Source of the DNA: an uncultured Geobacteraceae bacterium
Lineage (GTDB): Bacteria > Desulfobacterota > Desulfuromonadia > Geobacterales > Pseudopelobacteraceae
Reading direction: 5' to 3'
NCBI GenBank assembly: GCA_903901875.1
Contig: CAIUSO010000031.1
Location: 1 to 64,000 of the forward strand
Length of the DNA stretch: 64,000 bases
Within the stretch, counting starts at the first letter, position 1, and each line of letters begins with the position of its first letter. Below the pieces are notes generated by a model, which saw only the letters and a program-made list of their open reading frames with translations, was not told where the DNA came from and did not search any database. This document shows positions 16,700 to 28,400 of the stretch, one piece after another. The translations under genes and the position numbers were made by a program.

Positions 16700-18289
16700 C
16701 TAAATACTCATTTTTGTTGCCCTGCCCTTGTGCAGAAACAGGTCAAAGGTCACTTTGGTTCCAATCAGCGAGGTAAACAGATTGATGATTACCCCCAGAC
16801 TCAAGGAAACCGCGAATCCTTTTACCGGTCCGGTACCGAACTGGAACAGCACGGCAGCGGTAATCAAGGTAGTAATATGTGAGTCCATGATTGTCAGGAA
16901 CGCTTTATCATAGCCGGAATTGAGAGCAGCCTGGGGTGTTTTACCCAGCTTCAGCTCCTCACGGATACGTTCAAAGATAATGACGTTGGAGTCAACTGAC
17001 ATACCAACCAGCAATACGATAGCTGCAATACCGGGAAGGGTCAGAGTGGCGCCGAGGGCGGCCAGTGATCCCATCAAATAGACAATGTTCAGAACCATCC
17101 CCAGGTTGGCGATCATACCGGACAACTTGTAATAGACAGCCATGAAAACCACAACCAGTAACACACCGATCAGGCCGGCGTACAAACCCTTGTTGATGGA
17201 GTCCTGTCCCAAAGAGGGGCCAACGGTGACATTCTGGATAATTTTGACCGGTGCCGGCAGGGCACCCGCCCGAAGTACAATGGCCAGGTCAGAAGCACTT
17301 TTTTCGGTGAAGCTCCCGGAAATCTGGGCACTGCCGCCGGAAATCCGTTCACGGATGACCGGTGCCGAATGGATGTTATTGTCGAGTACGATGGCAAAAC
17401 GCTTGCCCACATTGGCGGCCGTAACCTGATCGAACAGTTTGGCACCCAATGAGTTGAATTCAATGGCCACATAGGGCTGATTGAACTGTGAATCAATCCT
17501 GACCTGGGCATCGGTCAGCAGATCGCCGGTAATCATGGATTTTTTCTGCACAACGAGCGGAATTTCGCTCACCGCTCCGGTGGTTGGATCAACGGTTTTT
17601 TCCTTGAGCAGTTCGGCATCGTCAGGTATTGCTCCGGTAGGAGACACATCCTCACGGACCATTTTAAAGTCCAGTCGTGCGGTCCGGCCAATGAGGTCGA
17701 TGGCACGCTGGGGGTCTTTGATGCCGGGTAACTGAACAACAATGTGGTTGATCCCTTCCCGCTGGATGGTCGGCTCGGAAACGCCGAACTGGTCAATTCG
17801 GTTACGAATCGTCTCAAGGGCCTGCTGAACCGCCTTATCCTTACGGTCCTGGGCATCCTTCTCGTTGACCCGAAGAGTCATCGCCACAAAGCCGCCATCA
17901 TCAAAGGTCGGACTCTGCTCATAGGAAGGATATTTATCCTTGATCAGCTTCTGGACAGTCTCTGCGGTTCCCTTTTCGTAGAAGACCAGGGACACCTTAT
18001 CAGAGCCGCTCCTGGCAATACGCTTGAAACGGAGCGTCTTGCCGTTCAAGGTATCTTCAAGATCGGTTGCCACCAGATCAAGGGATCCTTCGATCGCTTT
18101 CTGGGTATCGACCTCCATAACCAGATGGGTTCCCCCCTGCAAGTCAAGACCAAGATGAATCTTGTCCTTCGGCAAGAGGTTACCCCACCACGCCGGCAAT
18201 TTACTTGCCAGGGTTGGAGTCAGATACAGAAATGACAGCGCCACAAAAGCGACTATCAGACTTATACGCCAGCCGGTTCCTTTAGGCAT
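16700..18289 (-). CDS. secD: Protein translocase subunit SecD
   Basis: The protein has 529 residues. After the first membrane helix it carries LGLDLQGGTHLVMEVD, the large periplasmic P1 domain (about residues 50-350, including RNRIDQFGVSEPTIQREG and VVQLPGI) and five C-terminal membrane helices with the conserved SVDSNVIIFERIREEL motif. It forms the SecDF complex that drives late export steps. The gene order queA-tgt-yajC-secD-secF is the usual one. Confidence 0.96.
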   Translation of the reverse strand: MPKGTGWRISLIVAFVALSFLYLTPTLASKLPAWWGNLLPKDKIHLGLDLQGGTHLVMEVDTQKAIEGSLDLVATDLEDTLNGKTLRFKRIARSGSDKVSLVFYEKGTAETVQKLIKDKYPSYEQSPTFDDGGFVAMTLRVNEKDAQDRKDKAVQQALETIRNRIDQFGVSEPTIQREGINHIVVQLPGIKDPQRAIDLIGRTARLDFKMVREDVSPTGAIPDDAELLKEKTVDPTTGAVSEIPLVVQKKSMITGDLLTDAQVRIDSQFNQPYVAIEFNSLGAKLFDQVTAANVGKRFAIVLDNNIHSAPVIRERISGGSAQISGSFTEKSASDLAIVLRAGALPAPVKIIQNVTVGPSLGQDSINKGLYAGLIGVLLVVVFMAVYYKLSGMIANLGMVLNIVYLMGSLAALGATLTLPGIAAIVLLVGMSVDSNVIIFERIREELKLGKTPQAALNSGYDKAFLTIMDSHITTLITAAVLFQFGTGPVKGFAVSLSLGVIINLFTSLIGTKVTFDLFLHKGRATKMSI

Positions 18290-18319
18290 AGGTACATGTT
18301 CTCCCTTTCAGATTTTTTG

Positions 18320-18649
18320 CTAATCCTTCTTGATGGCAGCAATATAGCTTTTGGTAATCTTGATGTTCACATTGTTTGCCACTTCCATTGTCACAAGTTC
18401 ATTCTCAACGGAGGTAACCTTTCCATGGACACCACCGGCGGTGATGACATTATCACCCTTTTTCATCGATTCCAACAACGCCTTATGTTCCTTAGCCTTT
18501 TTTTGCTGCGGACGGATCAGCAGAAAATAAAAGATTGCAAACATGAACACCAAAGGAATTATCTGCTGAAATGCAGCCATTCCTCCGCCGGCTCCCCCTG
18601 CTGCGGCGCCGCCCGGTGCCCCCCCCATCGCATATGCCAATCCAAACAT
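18320..18649 (-). CDS. yajC: Sec translocon accessory protein YajC
   Basis: This small protein of 109 residues has an unusually Gly/Ala-rich N-terminus (about residues 8-28) followed by one membrane helix (IIPLVFMFAIFYFLLIRPQQKK), the hallmark of YajC, and a KGDNVITAGGVHGKVTSV cytoplasmic domain. YajC associates with SecDF. A strong GGAGGAGG site precedes the ATG. Confidence 0.95.
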   Translation of the reverse strand: MFGLAYAMGGAPGGAAAGGAGGGMAAFQQIIPLVFMFAIFYFLLIRPQQKKAKEHKALLESMKKGDNVITAGGVHGKVTSVENELVTMEVANNVNIKITKSYIAAIKKD

Positions 18650-18672
18650 GGTATCCTCCTCCTGTATTGTTG

Positions 18673-20825
<2,153 letters not shown>

Positions 20826-20826
20826 G

Positions 20827-22029
20827 TCAGTTCATTTCAGAGAGCTTTTTCAACTCTGTTCCCGGATAATAGTATGAAAGAATTTCATCGGAGGAAAATC
20901 CGTCAAGCGCACGCTGCTTGGCCCCCCACTGGCACAGGCCAACCCCGTGACCATTTCCGGTACCGGAGAAAAGCAGTTCCTTTTTTGAACCGGTTGTGAC
21001 GGTGAAACGGGTACTCTTAATGAGACCATAGCCGACTACCTTGCGAAACTGATCGCCGGTCAGGGCCGTACTGCCGACTGTCGCCTGCACCAGCACCTGC
21101 TTCAAGCGACCACGACCATTCAACACCCCCGGCTTGATAGAGGACAGCCCGGAGATTTTATAACCGGCATTTCGCAGACGTTCTTCCAGATCTTTCAACG
21201 ATATCTTATATTCCCACGCCGTCGCGGTCGGAGAGGAAAAACAGTACTGACACTCAACCCCCTTCAGATAGGGAAGTGCCGCACCCCAGACATTTTCCGA
21301 CGCTTCGGTCCGCCCCCCGCAACTTGAATGATAGTACGCCTGAATCACCCCGCCACCGTAGGTGAGCACCTCACCCTCGGTTTCATGAACGGCCCGGCGA
21401 GCCCGGCTATCCTCGATGGAACTGCCATCGTAGACCTGATCAATAACCGAGGACTCCAGATGATACGGGGCCCCCATGCGGGCAAGTCGCCGATTCACTG
21501 CGTAGGTCCGGGCGATGATCGCCTGGGCCTTGACCGCTTCAATGGGCCAGGATGAAGAGATTTCACAATTTATCAATCCGACCAGATACTCTTCCAGGAG
21601 CAACTGGTTAACAACCTGAATACCCTTGTCAAAAGGGGAGAGTTCCGCACTCCCCCGATAGGGCTTGTTGTTGATATACACCGCCGTTTCTGAAGAGAAA
21701 GAAAGCTTTTTGTAGAGCGTGCCGTCAACCAGCAGCCCATCGCCGACCGGCTTTACCAGGGCGGGAATCGACAGAGATACCGGCTCACCGGCCCCATTGG
21801 TCACAACAATACCGTCACCGGCAACCGTTATTTCGGGAGCTGATTTTACTATGGCGATCCGGATGGTATCATCCTGGACCGCTGCCTGAATTTTCCCGAA
21901 TCCGGACCACGACACGAGTATCGCCGCCAGTACCAGAAGGATAATTATGCCCGAACGCTCGTGTGGTCGCAAAACCTGAGAATAGAAACACATAATAGCA
22001 TAGTGTGTCAATTTTTTTGATGACGGCAT
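20827..22029 (-). CDS. SpoIID/LytB-domain protein
   Basis: The protein has about 400 residues. A basic N-terminus and one membrane segment (SGIIILLVLAAILVSW) lead to an extracytoplasmic SpoIID domain with the expected motifs: LEEYLVGLINCEISSSWPIEAVKAQAIIARTYA, YHSSCGGRTEASENVW and GTGNGHGVGLCQWGAK near the C-terminus. SpoIID in Bacillus is a lytic transglycosylase acting on denuded glycan strands; in non-sporulating bacteria the homologues are thought to remodel peptidoglycan. The start is uncertain: ATG 22029 has CAGGA nearby, while ATG 21993 and an upstream ATG at 22080 are alternatives. It is divergent from the ABC ATPase genes. Confidence 0.85.
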   Translation of the reverse strand: MPSSKKLTHYAIMCFYSQVLRPHERSGIIILLVLAAILVSWSGFGKIQAAVQDDTIRIAIVKSAPEITVAGDGIVVTNGAGEPVSLSIPALVKPVGDGLLVDGTLYKKLSFSSETAVYINNKPYRGSAELSPFDKGIQVVNQLLLEEYLVGLINCEISSSWPIEAVKAQAIIARTYAVNRRLARMGAPYHLESSVIDQVYDGSSIEDSRARRAVHETEGEVLTYGGGVIQAYYHSSCGGRTEASENVWGAALPYLKGVECQYCFSSPTATAWEYKISLKDLEERLRNAGYKISGLSSIKPGVLNGRGRLKQVLVQATVGSTALTGDQFRKVVGYGLIKSTRFTVTTGSKKELLFSGTGNGHGVGLCQWGAKQRALDGFSSDEILSYYYPGTELKKLSEMN

Positions 22030-22172
22030 TTCGAAATCCTGCCGGATATGCAGATCTTCGTTGCACATTTTACCATGCATGCTGTATGGTTATACCCAAA
22101 ATGCCTGACCGGAGAAACTTCAAGCTCCCTCGTCAATTATTTTCAGGTATACGCTATTATCCAGGGAACTCT

Positions 22173-23135
22173 GTGAACGAATTACTCACCGTTAACAACC
22201 TGCAGATTTCCTTCGGCACCGGCGTGGCAAGCTTTCAGCCGGTTCAGGATATCACCTTCGGACTCCACGCCGGCTCCGTTCTGGCTCTCGTGGGAGAATC
22301 CGGGTCCGGCAAAACCATGACGGCACTCTCTATTATGCGGTTAATCCCCCCTCCCGGTATTATTACAGCCGGTTCCATTCTGTTTGAGGGAAAAAATGTG
22401 CTGTCGGCATCTGCGGAGGAGCTGCTCACCATACGGGGCAGTCGTATCTCCATGGTTTTCCAGGAGCCCATGACCTCCCTCAACCCGGTACTGCGCATAG
22501 CCGATCAGCTCCGGGAGCCACTGATGCTTCATCTGAATATGTCACGGCGCGATGCCGAAGCCCGGGGGATAGAGCTCCTCGCCGATGTGGGAATTCCTTC
22601 GGCCAGCGACCGGATGAGAGACTATCCCCACCAGTTGAGTGGCGGCATGAGGCAGCGGGTTATGATTGCCATGGCACTCTCCTGCAACCCGTCTCTGCTT
22701 ATAGCCGACGAACCGACCACCGCCCTTGATGTGACCATACAGGCCCAGATACTGGAACTGCTGGATGACAGGAGAAAATCGGCGGGACTCTCGATGCTGC
22801 TCATTACCCACGATCTGGGCATTGTCGCGGATCGGGCCGATCATACTGCGGTCATGTATGCCGGACAGATTGTTGAGTCGGCTCCCACCGCTGCACTGCT
22901 TTCGTCACCGGCACATCCATACACCCGGGCACTGCTGGCCTCACTGCCACAGTACGCCGTACCGGGGAGACCTCTGCCCACACTGGCCGGGCAATTGAAT
23001 ATAAAAACCGCCGTTTTCGGAGGGTGCCGCTTTGCCGAACGATGTCCCCTGGTTGAGGAGCGATGCACCACAGAACAGCAGTCGCTTCTTGAAATCAGAC
23101 CACTTCACTCACTCCGTTGTTGGAAATGTTCATGA
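22173..23135 (+). CDS. Dipeptide/oligopeptide ABC transporter ATPase (DppD/OppD-like)
   Basis: The product has about 320 residues. Walker A is GESGSGKT, the signature is LSGGMRQR, and Walker B is [12 protein letters not shown]. The C-terminal oligopeptide-transporter extension has conserved cysteines (GCRFAERCP...C). I start at GTG 22173 ([15 protein letters not shown]), preceded by AGGGAA; the frame continues upstream without family similarity. The stop overlaps the next ATPase as ATGA. No permease or binding-protein gene is adjacent, so the transported substrate and the partner genes must be elsewhere. Confidence 0.9.
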   Translation: MNELLTVNNLQISFGTGVASFQPVQDITFGLHAGSVLALVGESGSGKTMTALSIMRLIPPPGIITAGSILFEGKNVLSASAEELLTIRGSRISMVFQEPMTSLNPVLRIADQLREPLMLHLNMSRRDAEARGIELLADVGIPSASDRMRDYPHQLSGGMRQRVMIAMALSCNPSLLIADEPTTALDVTIQAQILELLDDRRKSAGLSMLLITHDLGIVADRADHTAVMYAGQIVESAPTAALLSSPAHPYTRALLASLPQYAVPGRPLPTLAGQLNIKTAVFGGCRFAERCPLVEERCTTEQQSLLEIRPLHSLRCWKCS

Positions 23136-24109
23136 CCGATAGTAGCCCAATCCTCTCCGCTGCGGATGTAACAAAAAGTTACCCGGCAGCAACTGGTGGC
23201 AATGGCCGCCGTCTGTTAACCGCCCTTGACCAGGTGTCACTCCAGCTTGCACCTGGTGAAACAGTTGGAATAGCCGGTGAATCCGGTTGTGGCAAGTCAA
23301 CCCTTGCCAAGGTGATGGCCGGACTGCTGAAGACCGACTCCGGAACCGTTCTCTACAAGGGAACACCATTATCCCTGCTCCCCCCACCCGATGCACGGAC
23401 CTTTCGCCGTTCTACCCAGATGATCTTTCAGGATCCCTTCTCGTCACTGAACCCCCGCATGAGGATTGGTGACAGTATTATGGAACCGCTCAAGATTGCC
23501 GGAATCCCCCCGGAACTCCAGCGAAGTGAACTGAACCGGCTCATGGCGGCGGTCGGCTTGCCAACTGATTCAACAAACCGTTTCCCCGATGAATTTTCCG
23601 GCGGCCAACGGCAACGGATCGGCATTGCCCGGGCACTGGCCGCTTCACCGGAGATTCTGATCGCCGATGAACCGGTCTCTTCCCTCGATATTTCTATTCA
23701 GGCCCAGATCATCAATATCCTGTTGGAGATGAAACGGGAATTCGCCCTCTCAATGATGATCGTTTCACATAATCTTCTGGTACTACGCCACATATGCGAC
23801 AGAATCATCATCATGTATCTGGGAACCATTGTGGAGAGTGGACCCGCCGAGACACTGTTCAAAAGATGCCGACACCCCTATACCGAAGCTCTCATTGCCG
23901 CCGTACCGGGAATTCACGGTACGGCAACTGAGGCACCGGTGCTCTTGCATGATGACATTCCGTCGCCCCTCGCTATTCCTCCCGGATGCCGCTTTCACCC
24001 CCGCTGTCGCCACGCCGCCGACATCTGCCGTGTCACGTCTCCCGTATTGACCGAACACCCGGACCATCACGTTACCGCCTGCCATCGCAGCAGAGAACTG
24101 TACGGGTAA
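23132..24109 (+). CDS. Dipeptide/oligopeptide ABC transporter ATPase (DppF/OppF-like)
   Basis: This is the second ATPase of the pair, about 325 residues. It has Walker A GESGCGKST, the FSGGQRQRIGIARAL signature, Walker B ILIADEPVSSLD, the EPLKI segment typical of DppF/OppF, and the Cys-containing C-terminus (CRFHPRCRHAADIC). It starts at ATG 23132 within the upstream gene's stop. The two would form the heterodimeric motor of a peptide, nickel or similar importer; which one is not decidable here. Confidence 0.9.
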   Translation: MTDSSPILSAADVTKSYPAATGGNGRRLLTALDQVSLQLAPGETVGIAGESGCGKSTLAKVMAGLLKTDSGTVLYKGTPLSLLPPPDARTFRRSTQMIFQDPFSSLNPRMRIGDSIMEPLKIAGIPPELQRSELNRLMAAVGLPTDSTNRFPDEFSGGQRQRIGIARALAASPEILIADEPVSSLDISIQAQIINILLEMKREFALSMMIVSHNLLVLRHICDRIIIMYLGTIVESGPAETLFKRCRHPYTEALIAAVPGIHGTATEAPVLLHDDIPSPLAIPPGCRFHPRCRHAADICRVTSPVLTEHPDHHVTACHRSRELYG

Positions 24110-24131
24110 CAGACCCCGCGACCGATTTTAA

Positions 24132-24160
24132 TTGACGAAACAGATTTCCATATATATGAT
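24132..24160 (+). promoter_or_regulatory. Likely sigma-70 promoter of the arsR-type gene
   Basis: TTGACG (24132-24137) and TATGAT (24155-24160) are separated by 17 bases, an excellent match to the housekeeping consensus. The AT-rich stretch that follows (TATAATTCAAAC) is a plausible operator for autoregulation, which I infer from family habit only. Confidence 0.65.
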
Positions 24161-24197
24161 AATTTATAATTCAAACATGAGAGGAATCGTCTGACCA

Positions 24198-24470
24198 ATG
24201 GCCTTTGATAAAAGTAAGATTTTTACCACTGAAGCAGAAGTTTTGAAGGTATTAGGGCACCCGATCCGGTTGAAAATCGTTGCCGGACTCTGTACCCATG
24301 AATGTAATGTCAAACACATCTGGGAATGTCTCGGACTTCCCCAAGCCACCGTTTCCCAACATCTGGCACTGTTGAAGAACAAGGGAATCATCGAAGGTAA
24401 ACGGGATGGAGTGGAAGTTCATTACAGCGTCACCAACGAACTTGCCAAAAAGATCATCGCATCGTTATGA
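24198..24470 (+). CDS. ArsR/SmtB-family transcriptional regulator
   Basis: This winged-helix regulator of 90 residues has a recognition helix and wing that read GLPQATVSQHLALLKNKGIIEGKRDG and HYSV. The helix corresponding to the metal site of ArsR contains CTHEC (Cys-x3-Cys), followed by a further Cys (WECLG), so metal, metalloid or thiol sensing is possible. No transporter or detoxification gene sits immediately downstream; the regulator stands alone after the ABC ATPases and its last 6 bases overlap the convergent bioC. Its target is unknown. Confidence 0.88.
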   Translation: MAFDKSKIFTTEAEVLKVLGHPIRLKIVAGLCTHECNVKHIWECLGLPQATVSQHLALLKNKGIIEGKRDGVEVHYSVTNELAKKIIASL

Positions 24471-25289
24471 CTTGACCCGGGCAGTGAGAGAGAGGACGGC
24501 ATATGTTGCGGGAATCCTGCCAGGTATGCCGTATCGCTCCTCATAAAGCCGTGACGCTTCATTGAGGATTCCCCGCCATCCAAGGCCGCTCGTTGCCCCA
24601 CCCGCCACCGCCCCTGCGCCGATACTTTTAATGGATCGTAGCAGGGCGAACATGTCGGCATACCAGTCAACCTCCGTTTCCACACCCAGCACACACTGTT
24701 CAAAATCCATGTCCGCAACAATTAACCGCACCTGTTCAAGGGTATGAAAACGGTGTAACCGTGACGTTAGTGGCCGCTGTCCCCCGCTGATTCGACCGGC
24801 AGCGTCACGAAAACAGTGCTGCAGTTCGCCAAGTGTACCCTCACAGAAAAATGCCAGGCGAAGCCATCCCCCCGGCTGCAGCACGCGGTGCATTTCATGC
24901 AGTGCGGTAGAGATGTCGGCTACCCACTGCAGCGCAGATGCAGATACCACCAGATCGAAAGCCCCCCCGTCAAACGGCAGACACCGGGCATCACCATTGA
25001 TAATCGTACCACGGGAGCCAAGCTTCTGCTGCGCCCGTAAACACATATTGGGGGCACTGTCAAGCCCGGTCAGGCATGCATCCGGGAAGCATCCATGCAA
25101 TTTTTCCAGCAGTGCTCCGGTTCCGGTACCAATATCAAGAATATTCTTTGGCCCCCCATCGGCTGATGGTGCAATGGAACCGGCAAGTTGGTTAACAACC
25201 CGTTTCTGAACCTGCGTATGCTGGTCATACTCGGCTGCTTTTTGATGAAACGCAGCTGCGACCCGGCAAGGGTCAGGATTTCTGTTCAC
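24465..25289 (-). CDS. bioC: Malonyl-ACP O-methyltransferase
   Basis: This SAM-dependent methyltransferase of about 274 residues has motif I ILDIGTGTGALLEKL, the LTGLDSAPNM acidic loop, and the FDLVVSASALQWVADI segment typical of BioC. BioC methylates malonyl-ACP so that the pimeloyl chain can be built by fatty-acid enzymes. The gene overlaps bioH by 17 bases and starts with GTG preceded by AAGGAG. Its place after bioF-bioH strongly supports the assignment. Confidence 0.88.
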   Translation of the reverse strand: MNRNPDPCRVAAAFHQKAAEYDQHTQVQKRVVNQLAGSIAPSADGGPKNILDIGTGTGALLEKLHGCFPDACLTGLDSAPNMCLRAQQKLGSRGTIINGDARCLPFDGGAFDLVVSASALQWVADISTALHEMHRVLQPGGWLRLAFFCEGTLGELQHCFRDAAGRISGGQRPLTSRLHRFHTLEQVRLIVADMDFEQCVLGVETEVDWYADMFALLRSIKSIGAGAVAGGATSGLGWRGILNEASRLYEERYGIPGRIPATYAVLSLTARVKS

Positions 25290-26100
25290 ACACTCTCCTT
25301 ATAAAACAACTGAGTTCCCGATTGAATTGCCCTCTTTCTGTCATAAACGGCACATGTCCGGCGTCAGCGAAGGTCACTATTTCGGAATTTTTAATCTGTT
25401 CCTTCAGAAAACGTGACGCCCCCGGCAAACAGATCCGATCATGGTCACCCGTTATGAGCAGTACGGGAACGTCAATGTTCCCCAACATTCCCCGCATATC
25501 GGCCCCTATCAGGGAGTCCAGCCCCTCAAGCACCGTTGCCCTGTCGGGCAGAGGGATTCGGGCAAGCAGCTCCTGCAGCTCCCCGCCAGAGGAATGCCGT
25601 TCAAGCTCTCCTTCCGCAAAAAGACGTGTGTGGAATCCCGTGACCGCCCGTTCAAGATGCCGTTGCACCTTGAGTTTCATCCCCTGGGCTTCCGTGATCT
25701 TCAGGCCGAAGGGGAATTCTTCCGAAGCGGTAAAGCGCGGAGTTGCGGAGACCAGCACCAGACCAGCCAGCCGCTTTTCAAGGGCCCCATAGGCCTGCAA
25801 CGCGATCTGAGCCCCCATGGACCAGCCGACCAGCACCACCCCGCCAAGGTCCAGATATTCGCACAGATCAACAAGATCCTGGGCAAAGTGGCTGAAATCA
25901 ACGTCACCGGTGCTCCCCCGCGAGCTGCCATGGCCACGCACATCGGGGGCCAGCACACGGCAGAAAGCTCCCAGTTCGTCGTATTGATATTTCCAGACCG
26001 CCGAGGACATACACCAGCCATGGATCAACACCACCGGGTAACCGTTCCCCCCATCCTCGTACCAGAGTCGTTCTCCTCTGCGGTTGGTGAACCAGGCCAT
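25273..26100 (-). CDS. bioH: Pimeloyl-ACP methyl ester carboxylesterase
   Basis: This alpha/beta hydrolase of 275 residues opens with VVLIHGWCMSSAVWKYQ. It has the nucleophile elbow GWSMG, an acid in ITGDHDRI and a catalytic His in DAGHVPF. In a bioF-bioH-bioC cluster this is BioH, which cleaves the methyl ester of pimeloyl-ACP and ends the disguised elongation. The start overlaps the bioF stop by one base (TGATG). Confidence 0.87.
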   Translation of the reverse strand: MAWFTNRRGERLWYEDGGNGYPVVLIHGWCMSSAVWKYQYDELGAFCRVLAPDVRGHGSSRGSTGDVDFSHFAQDLVDLCEYLDLGGVVLVGWSMGAQIALQAYGALEKRLAGLVLVSATPRFTASEEFPFGLKITEAQGMKLKVQRHLERAVTGFHTRLFAEGELERHSSGGELQELLARIPLPDRATVLEGLDSLIGADMRGMLGNIDVPVLLITGDHDRICLPGASRFLKEQIKNSEIVTFADAGHVPFMTERGQFNRELSCFIRRVCEQKS

Positions 26101-27275
26101 CAGATCACCCCGCGCAGGCGTCCCACCTGGCAGATACGCGCGATGGCACCGGCAATATCAGCATCACTATGGGTTGCCATCAGGGTAAAACGAATACGGC
26201 TCGTCCCTTCCGGTACGGTGGGTGGTCGAATGCCCTGGGCAAAAATTCCCTCTGCAAGGAGCTCTTCGCAAAAGCCCATGGTACATTCGGTAGAGCCCAA
26301 AACAACCGGTACAATTTGCGTGGAACCTTCCGGAATCACAAAACCGGCGGCGGAAAGGCTCCGTCGGAAGGCACTGCTGTTGGCAGCCAGACACTGCCGC
26401 AACTGTTCCCCTTCGGGACTTTGCACCAGCTCAACGGCAGCCAGAGACGCGGCCAGTACCGCCGGAGGAAGGGACGTCGAGAAGATGAAACTGCGGGCAC
26501 GATTGACCAGCAATTGGCGCAGCTGTTCCGAAACGGCGGCATAGGCTCCGAAACTTCCCAGCGCCTTGCCGAATGTCCCCATCAGGATATCCACCCCACC
26601 GCTGACCCCCATACTTTCGGCAGATCCCCTCCCCCGTTCCCCCATAACCCCGCTCCCATGGGCATCATCGATCATCAGCAGTGCGCCTGAAGCTTGTTTC
26701 AGCGCCACAAGCCCGTTTAACGGTGCCAGATCACCATCCATGCTGAACACCCCATCGCTGACAATCAGAGAACGGCCGGTGGTGTGATGTTTTTCCATGA
26801 GTCGGGCGAGGCGATCAACGTCGTTATGGGGATACCTGACGAGACGGGCACCGGAGAGCAGAATGCCGTCAATGATACTGGCATGATTGAGACGGTCGGA
26901 AAACACCACGTCACCCCGACCGACCAGTGCGGGAATTATGCCGGTATTGGCAGCGTGACCGCTGTTAAAGACCAGGGCTGCCTCACTCTGTTTCCACCGG
27001 GCGACCGCCTCTTCAAGCTGCACATGGAGGGTCATGGTTCCAGAAACCAGACGGGAAGCACCGCTTGAGGTCCCATAGTCCCGAATGGCCGCCGTTGCGG
27101 CTGCCGCCAGTGCCGGGTGATCAGCCAACCCCAGGTAGTTGTTTGAGCAGAGGAGCAACACCTCACGGCCATCGCAGTTTACATGGGTGCCTTGCCGTCC
27201 ATGGATCAGGCGAGTCCGACGCATGAGGCCTCGGGATTCTATTTCTGCAAGTTCATTGTGTATGGTTCGCGGCAT
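26100..27275 (-). CDS. bioF: 8-amino-7-oxononanoate synthase
   Basis: This PLP enzyme of the alpha-oxoamine synthase family has 391 residues and joins pimeloyl-ACP (or CoA) to L-alanine. Signatures: [25 protein letters not shown], the [11 protein letters not shown] cofactor loop, and [12 protein letters not shown] with the Schiff-base Lys. It is the first gene of the biotin trio and lies 35 bases after manC. No bioA, bioD or bioB gene occurs in the window. Confidence 0.93.
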   Translation of the reverse strand: MPRTIHNELAEIESRGLMRRTRLIHGRQGTHVNCDGREVLLLCSNNYLGLADHPALAAAATAAIRDYGTSSGASRLVSGTMTLHVQLEEAVARWKQSEAALVFNSGHAANTGIIPALVGRGDVVFSDRLNHASIIDGILLSGARLVRYPHNDVDRLARLMEKHHTTGRSLIVSDGVFSMDGDLAPLNGLVALKQASGALLMIDDAHGSGVMGERGRGSAESMGVSGGVDILMGTFGKALGSFGAYAAVSEQLRQLLVNRARSFIFSTSLPPAVLAASLAAVELVQSPEGEQLRQCLAANSSAFRRSLSAAGFVIPEGSTQIVPVVLGSTECTMGFCEELLAEGIFAQGIRPPTVPEGTSRIRFTLMATHSDADIAGAIARICQVGRLRGVI

Positions 27276-27310
27276 TGCGTCGGTCTCTGGTCAACCTTTA
27301 TTCATAGTAG

Positions 27311-28384
27311 TTACAGGTATTCCTGATACCCGGAGTTACCGAGAAGTTCCACAACTTTTTTTACATCCTGGCACCGTTCACGGTCGCAGACCAGCAGGGC
27401 ATCGGGGGTGGAAACAATGACCAGATTACTGACCCCCACCGTGGCCACCATTCTTCCATCACCATAAATGAGACAGTCGGGGGAATCAACGGCAATATGG
27501 CCCGCCACGTTGACACAGACGGTCCCCTCACTGTTCGGTTCAATCACCTCCGGCAGGGCACTCCAGCTTCCCACGTCGCTCCATCCCATCTCTACCGGCA
27601 CCATCACTACCCGCGATGATTTTTCCATCACCCCGTAGTCGATGGAAACACTTTCAATGTCAGCGTAGAGTTCACCGATTTTGTCATCCAACAGTGTCAC
27701 CTGTTCCCCCGACTCCGGCAGCAGGGGAGCAAGTTTGTGATACAGCGTCGGCATATGTGTGGCTATTTCGCTAAGGATCGTGTCGGCCCGCCAGATGAAC
27801 ATGCCGCTGTTCCAAAAGAAGTTACCCTCCTCAAGATAGCGGAGTGCTTCCACCAGGGGGGGCTTTTCCACAAAGCGCCGCACCGGAAAGGGACCTTGGG
27901 GCGTTGTATCCATATCGGCCTCAATGTAGCCATAACCGGTTTCAGGACGGGAAGGTAAAATGCCAAGGGTCACCAGCGAACCGTTCCGGGCAGCTTCCGC
28001 ACCAAAGAGCAGGGTGTCCCGAAGGACGGACTCTTTTTTGATGAAATGGTCGGCCGGGAGCACAACCATGACCCCCGCGGGATCGTAGGAGGTTACCAGG
28101 GCGGCGGCCAGCGCGATTGCCGGTGCCGTGTTACGCCCGACAGGTTCCGCAATGACATCAACAGGAACCGGGCCGTAACCAGACATCTGGCGTGTGGTCT
28201 CCTGGGCCTGGAGCCTGTTGGTAATGATCATGATACGTTTCGGATTCAGCTCCAGCACCCGATCAACCGTCTTTTGCAGCATGCTGCGATCACCGGTAAT
28301 GGAAATAAGCTGTTTGGGGAGGGCTGCACGGGAAAGGGGCCAGAATCGGGTTCCGGAACCTCCGGCCAAAATCACGATATACAT
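27311..28384 (-). CDS. Mannose-1-phosphate guanylyltransferase
   Basis: The product has about 357 residues and starts MYIVILAGGSGTRFWPLSR, the GTP-binding signature of GDP-mannose pyrophosphorylases of the ManC/CpsB type. FVEKP and GNFFWNSGMFIWR are further family motifs. It makes GDP-mannose for polysaccharide synthesis. It lacks the C-terminal phosphomannose-isomerase cupin of bifunctional enzymes; that domain is encoded separately upstream. I chose ATG 28384, preceded by AGGAGA; the frame upstream overlaps the lipoprotein gene. Confidence 0.9.
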   Translation of the reverse strand: MYIVILAGGSGTRFWPLSRAALPKQLISITGDRSMLQKTVDRVLELNPKRIMIITNRLQAQETTRQMSGYGPVPVDVIAEPVGRNTAPAIALAAALVTSYDPAGVMVVLPADHFIKKESVLRDTLLFGAEAARNGSLVTLGILPSRPETGYGYIEADMDTTPQGPFPVRRFVEKPPLVEALRYLEEGNFFWNSGMFIWRADTILSEIATHMPTLYHKLAPLLPESGEQVTLLDDKIGELYADIESVSIDYGVMEKSSRVVMVPVEMGWSDVGSWSALPEVIEPNSEGTVCVNVAGHIAVDSPDCLIYGDGRMVATVGVSNLVIVSTPDALLVCDRERCQDVKKVVELLGNSGYQEYL

Positions 28385-28400
28385 GGGGAAGTGTCTCCTG

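Noticed and set aside
22005-22172. N-terminal extension of the first ABC ATPase
   Set aside because: No family similarity; GTG 22173 gives the normal N-terminus with AGGGAA upstream.
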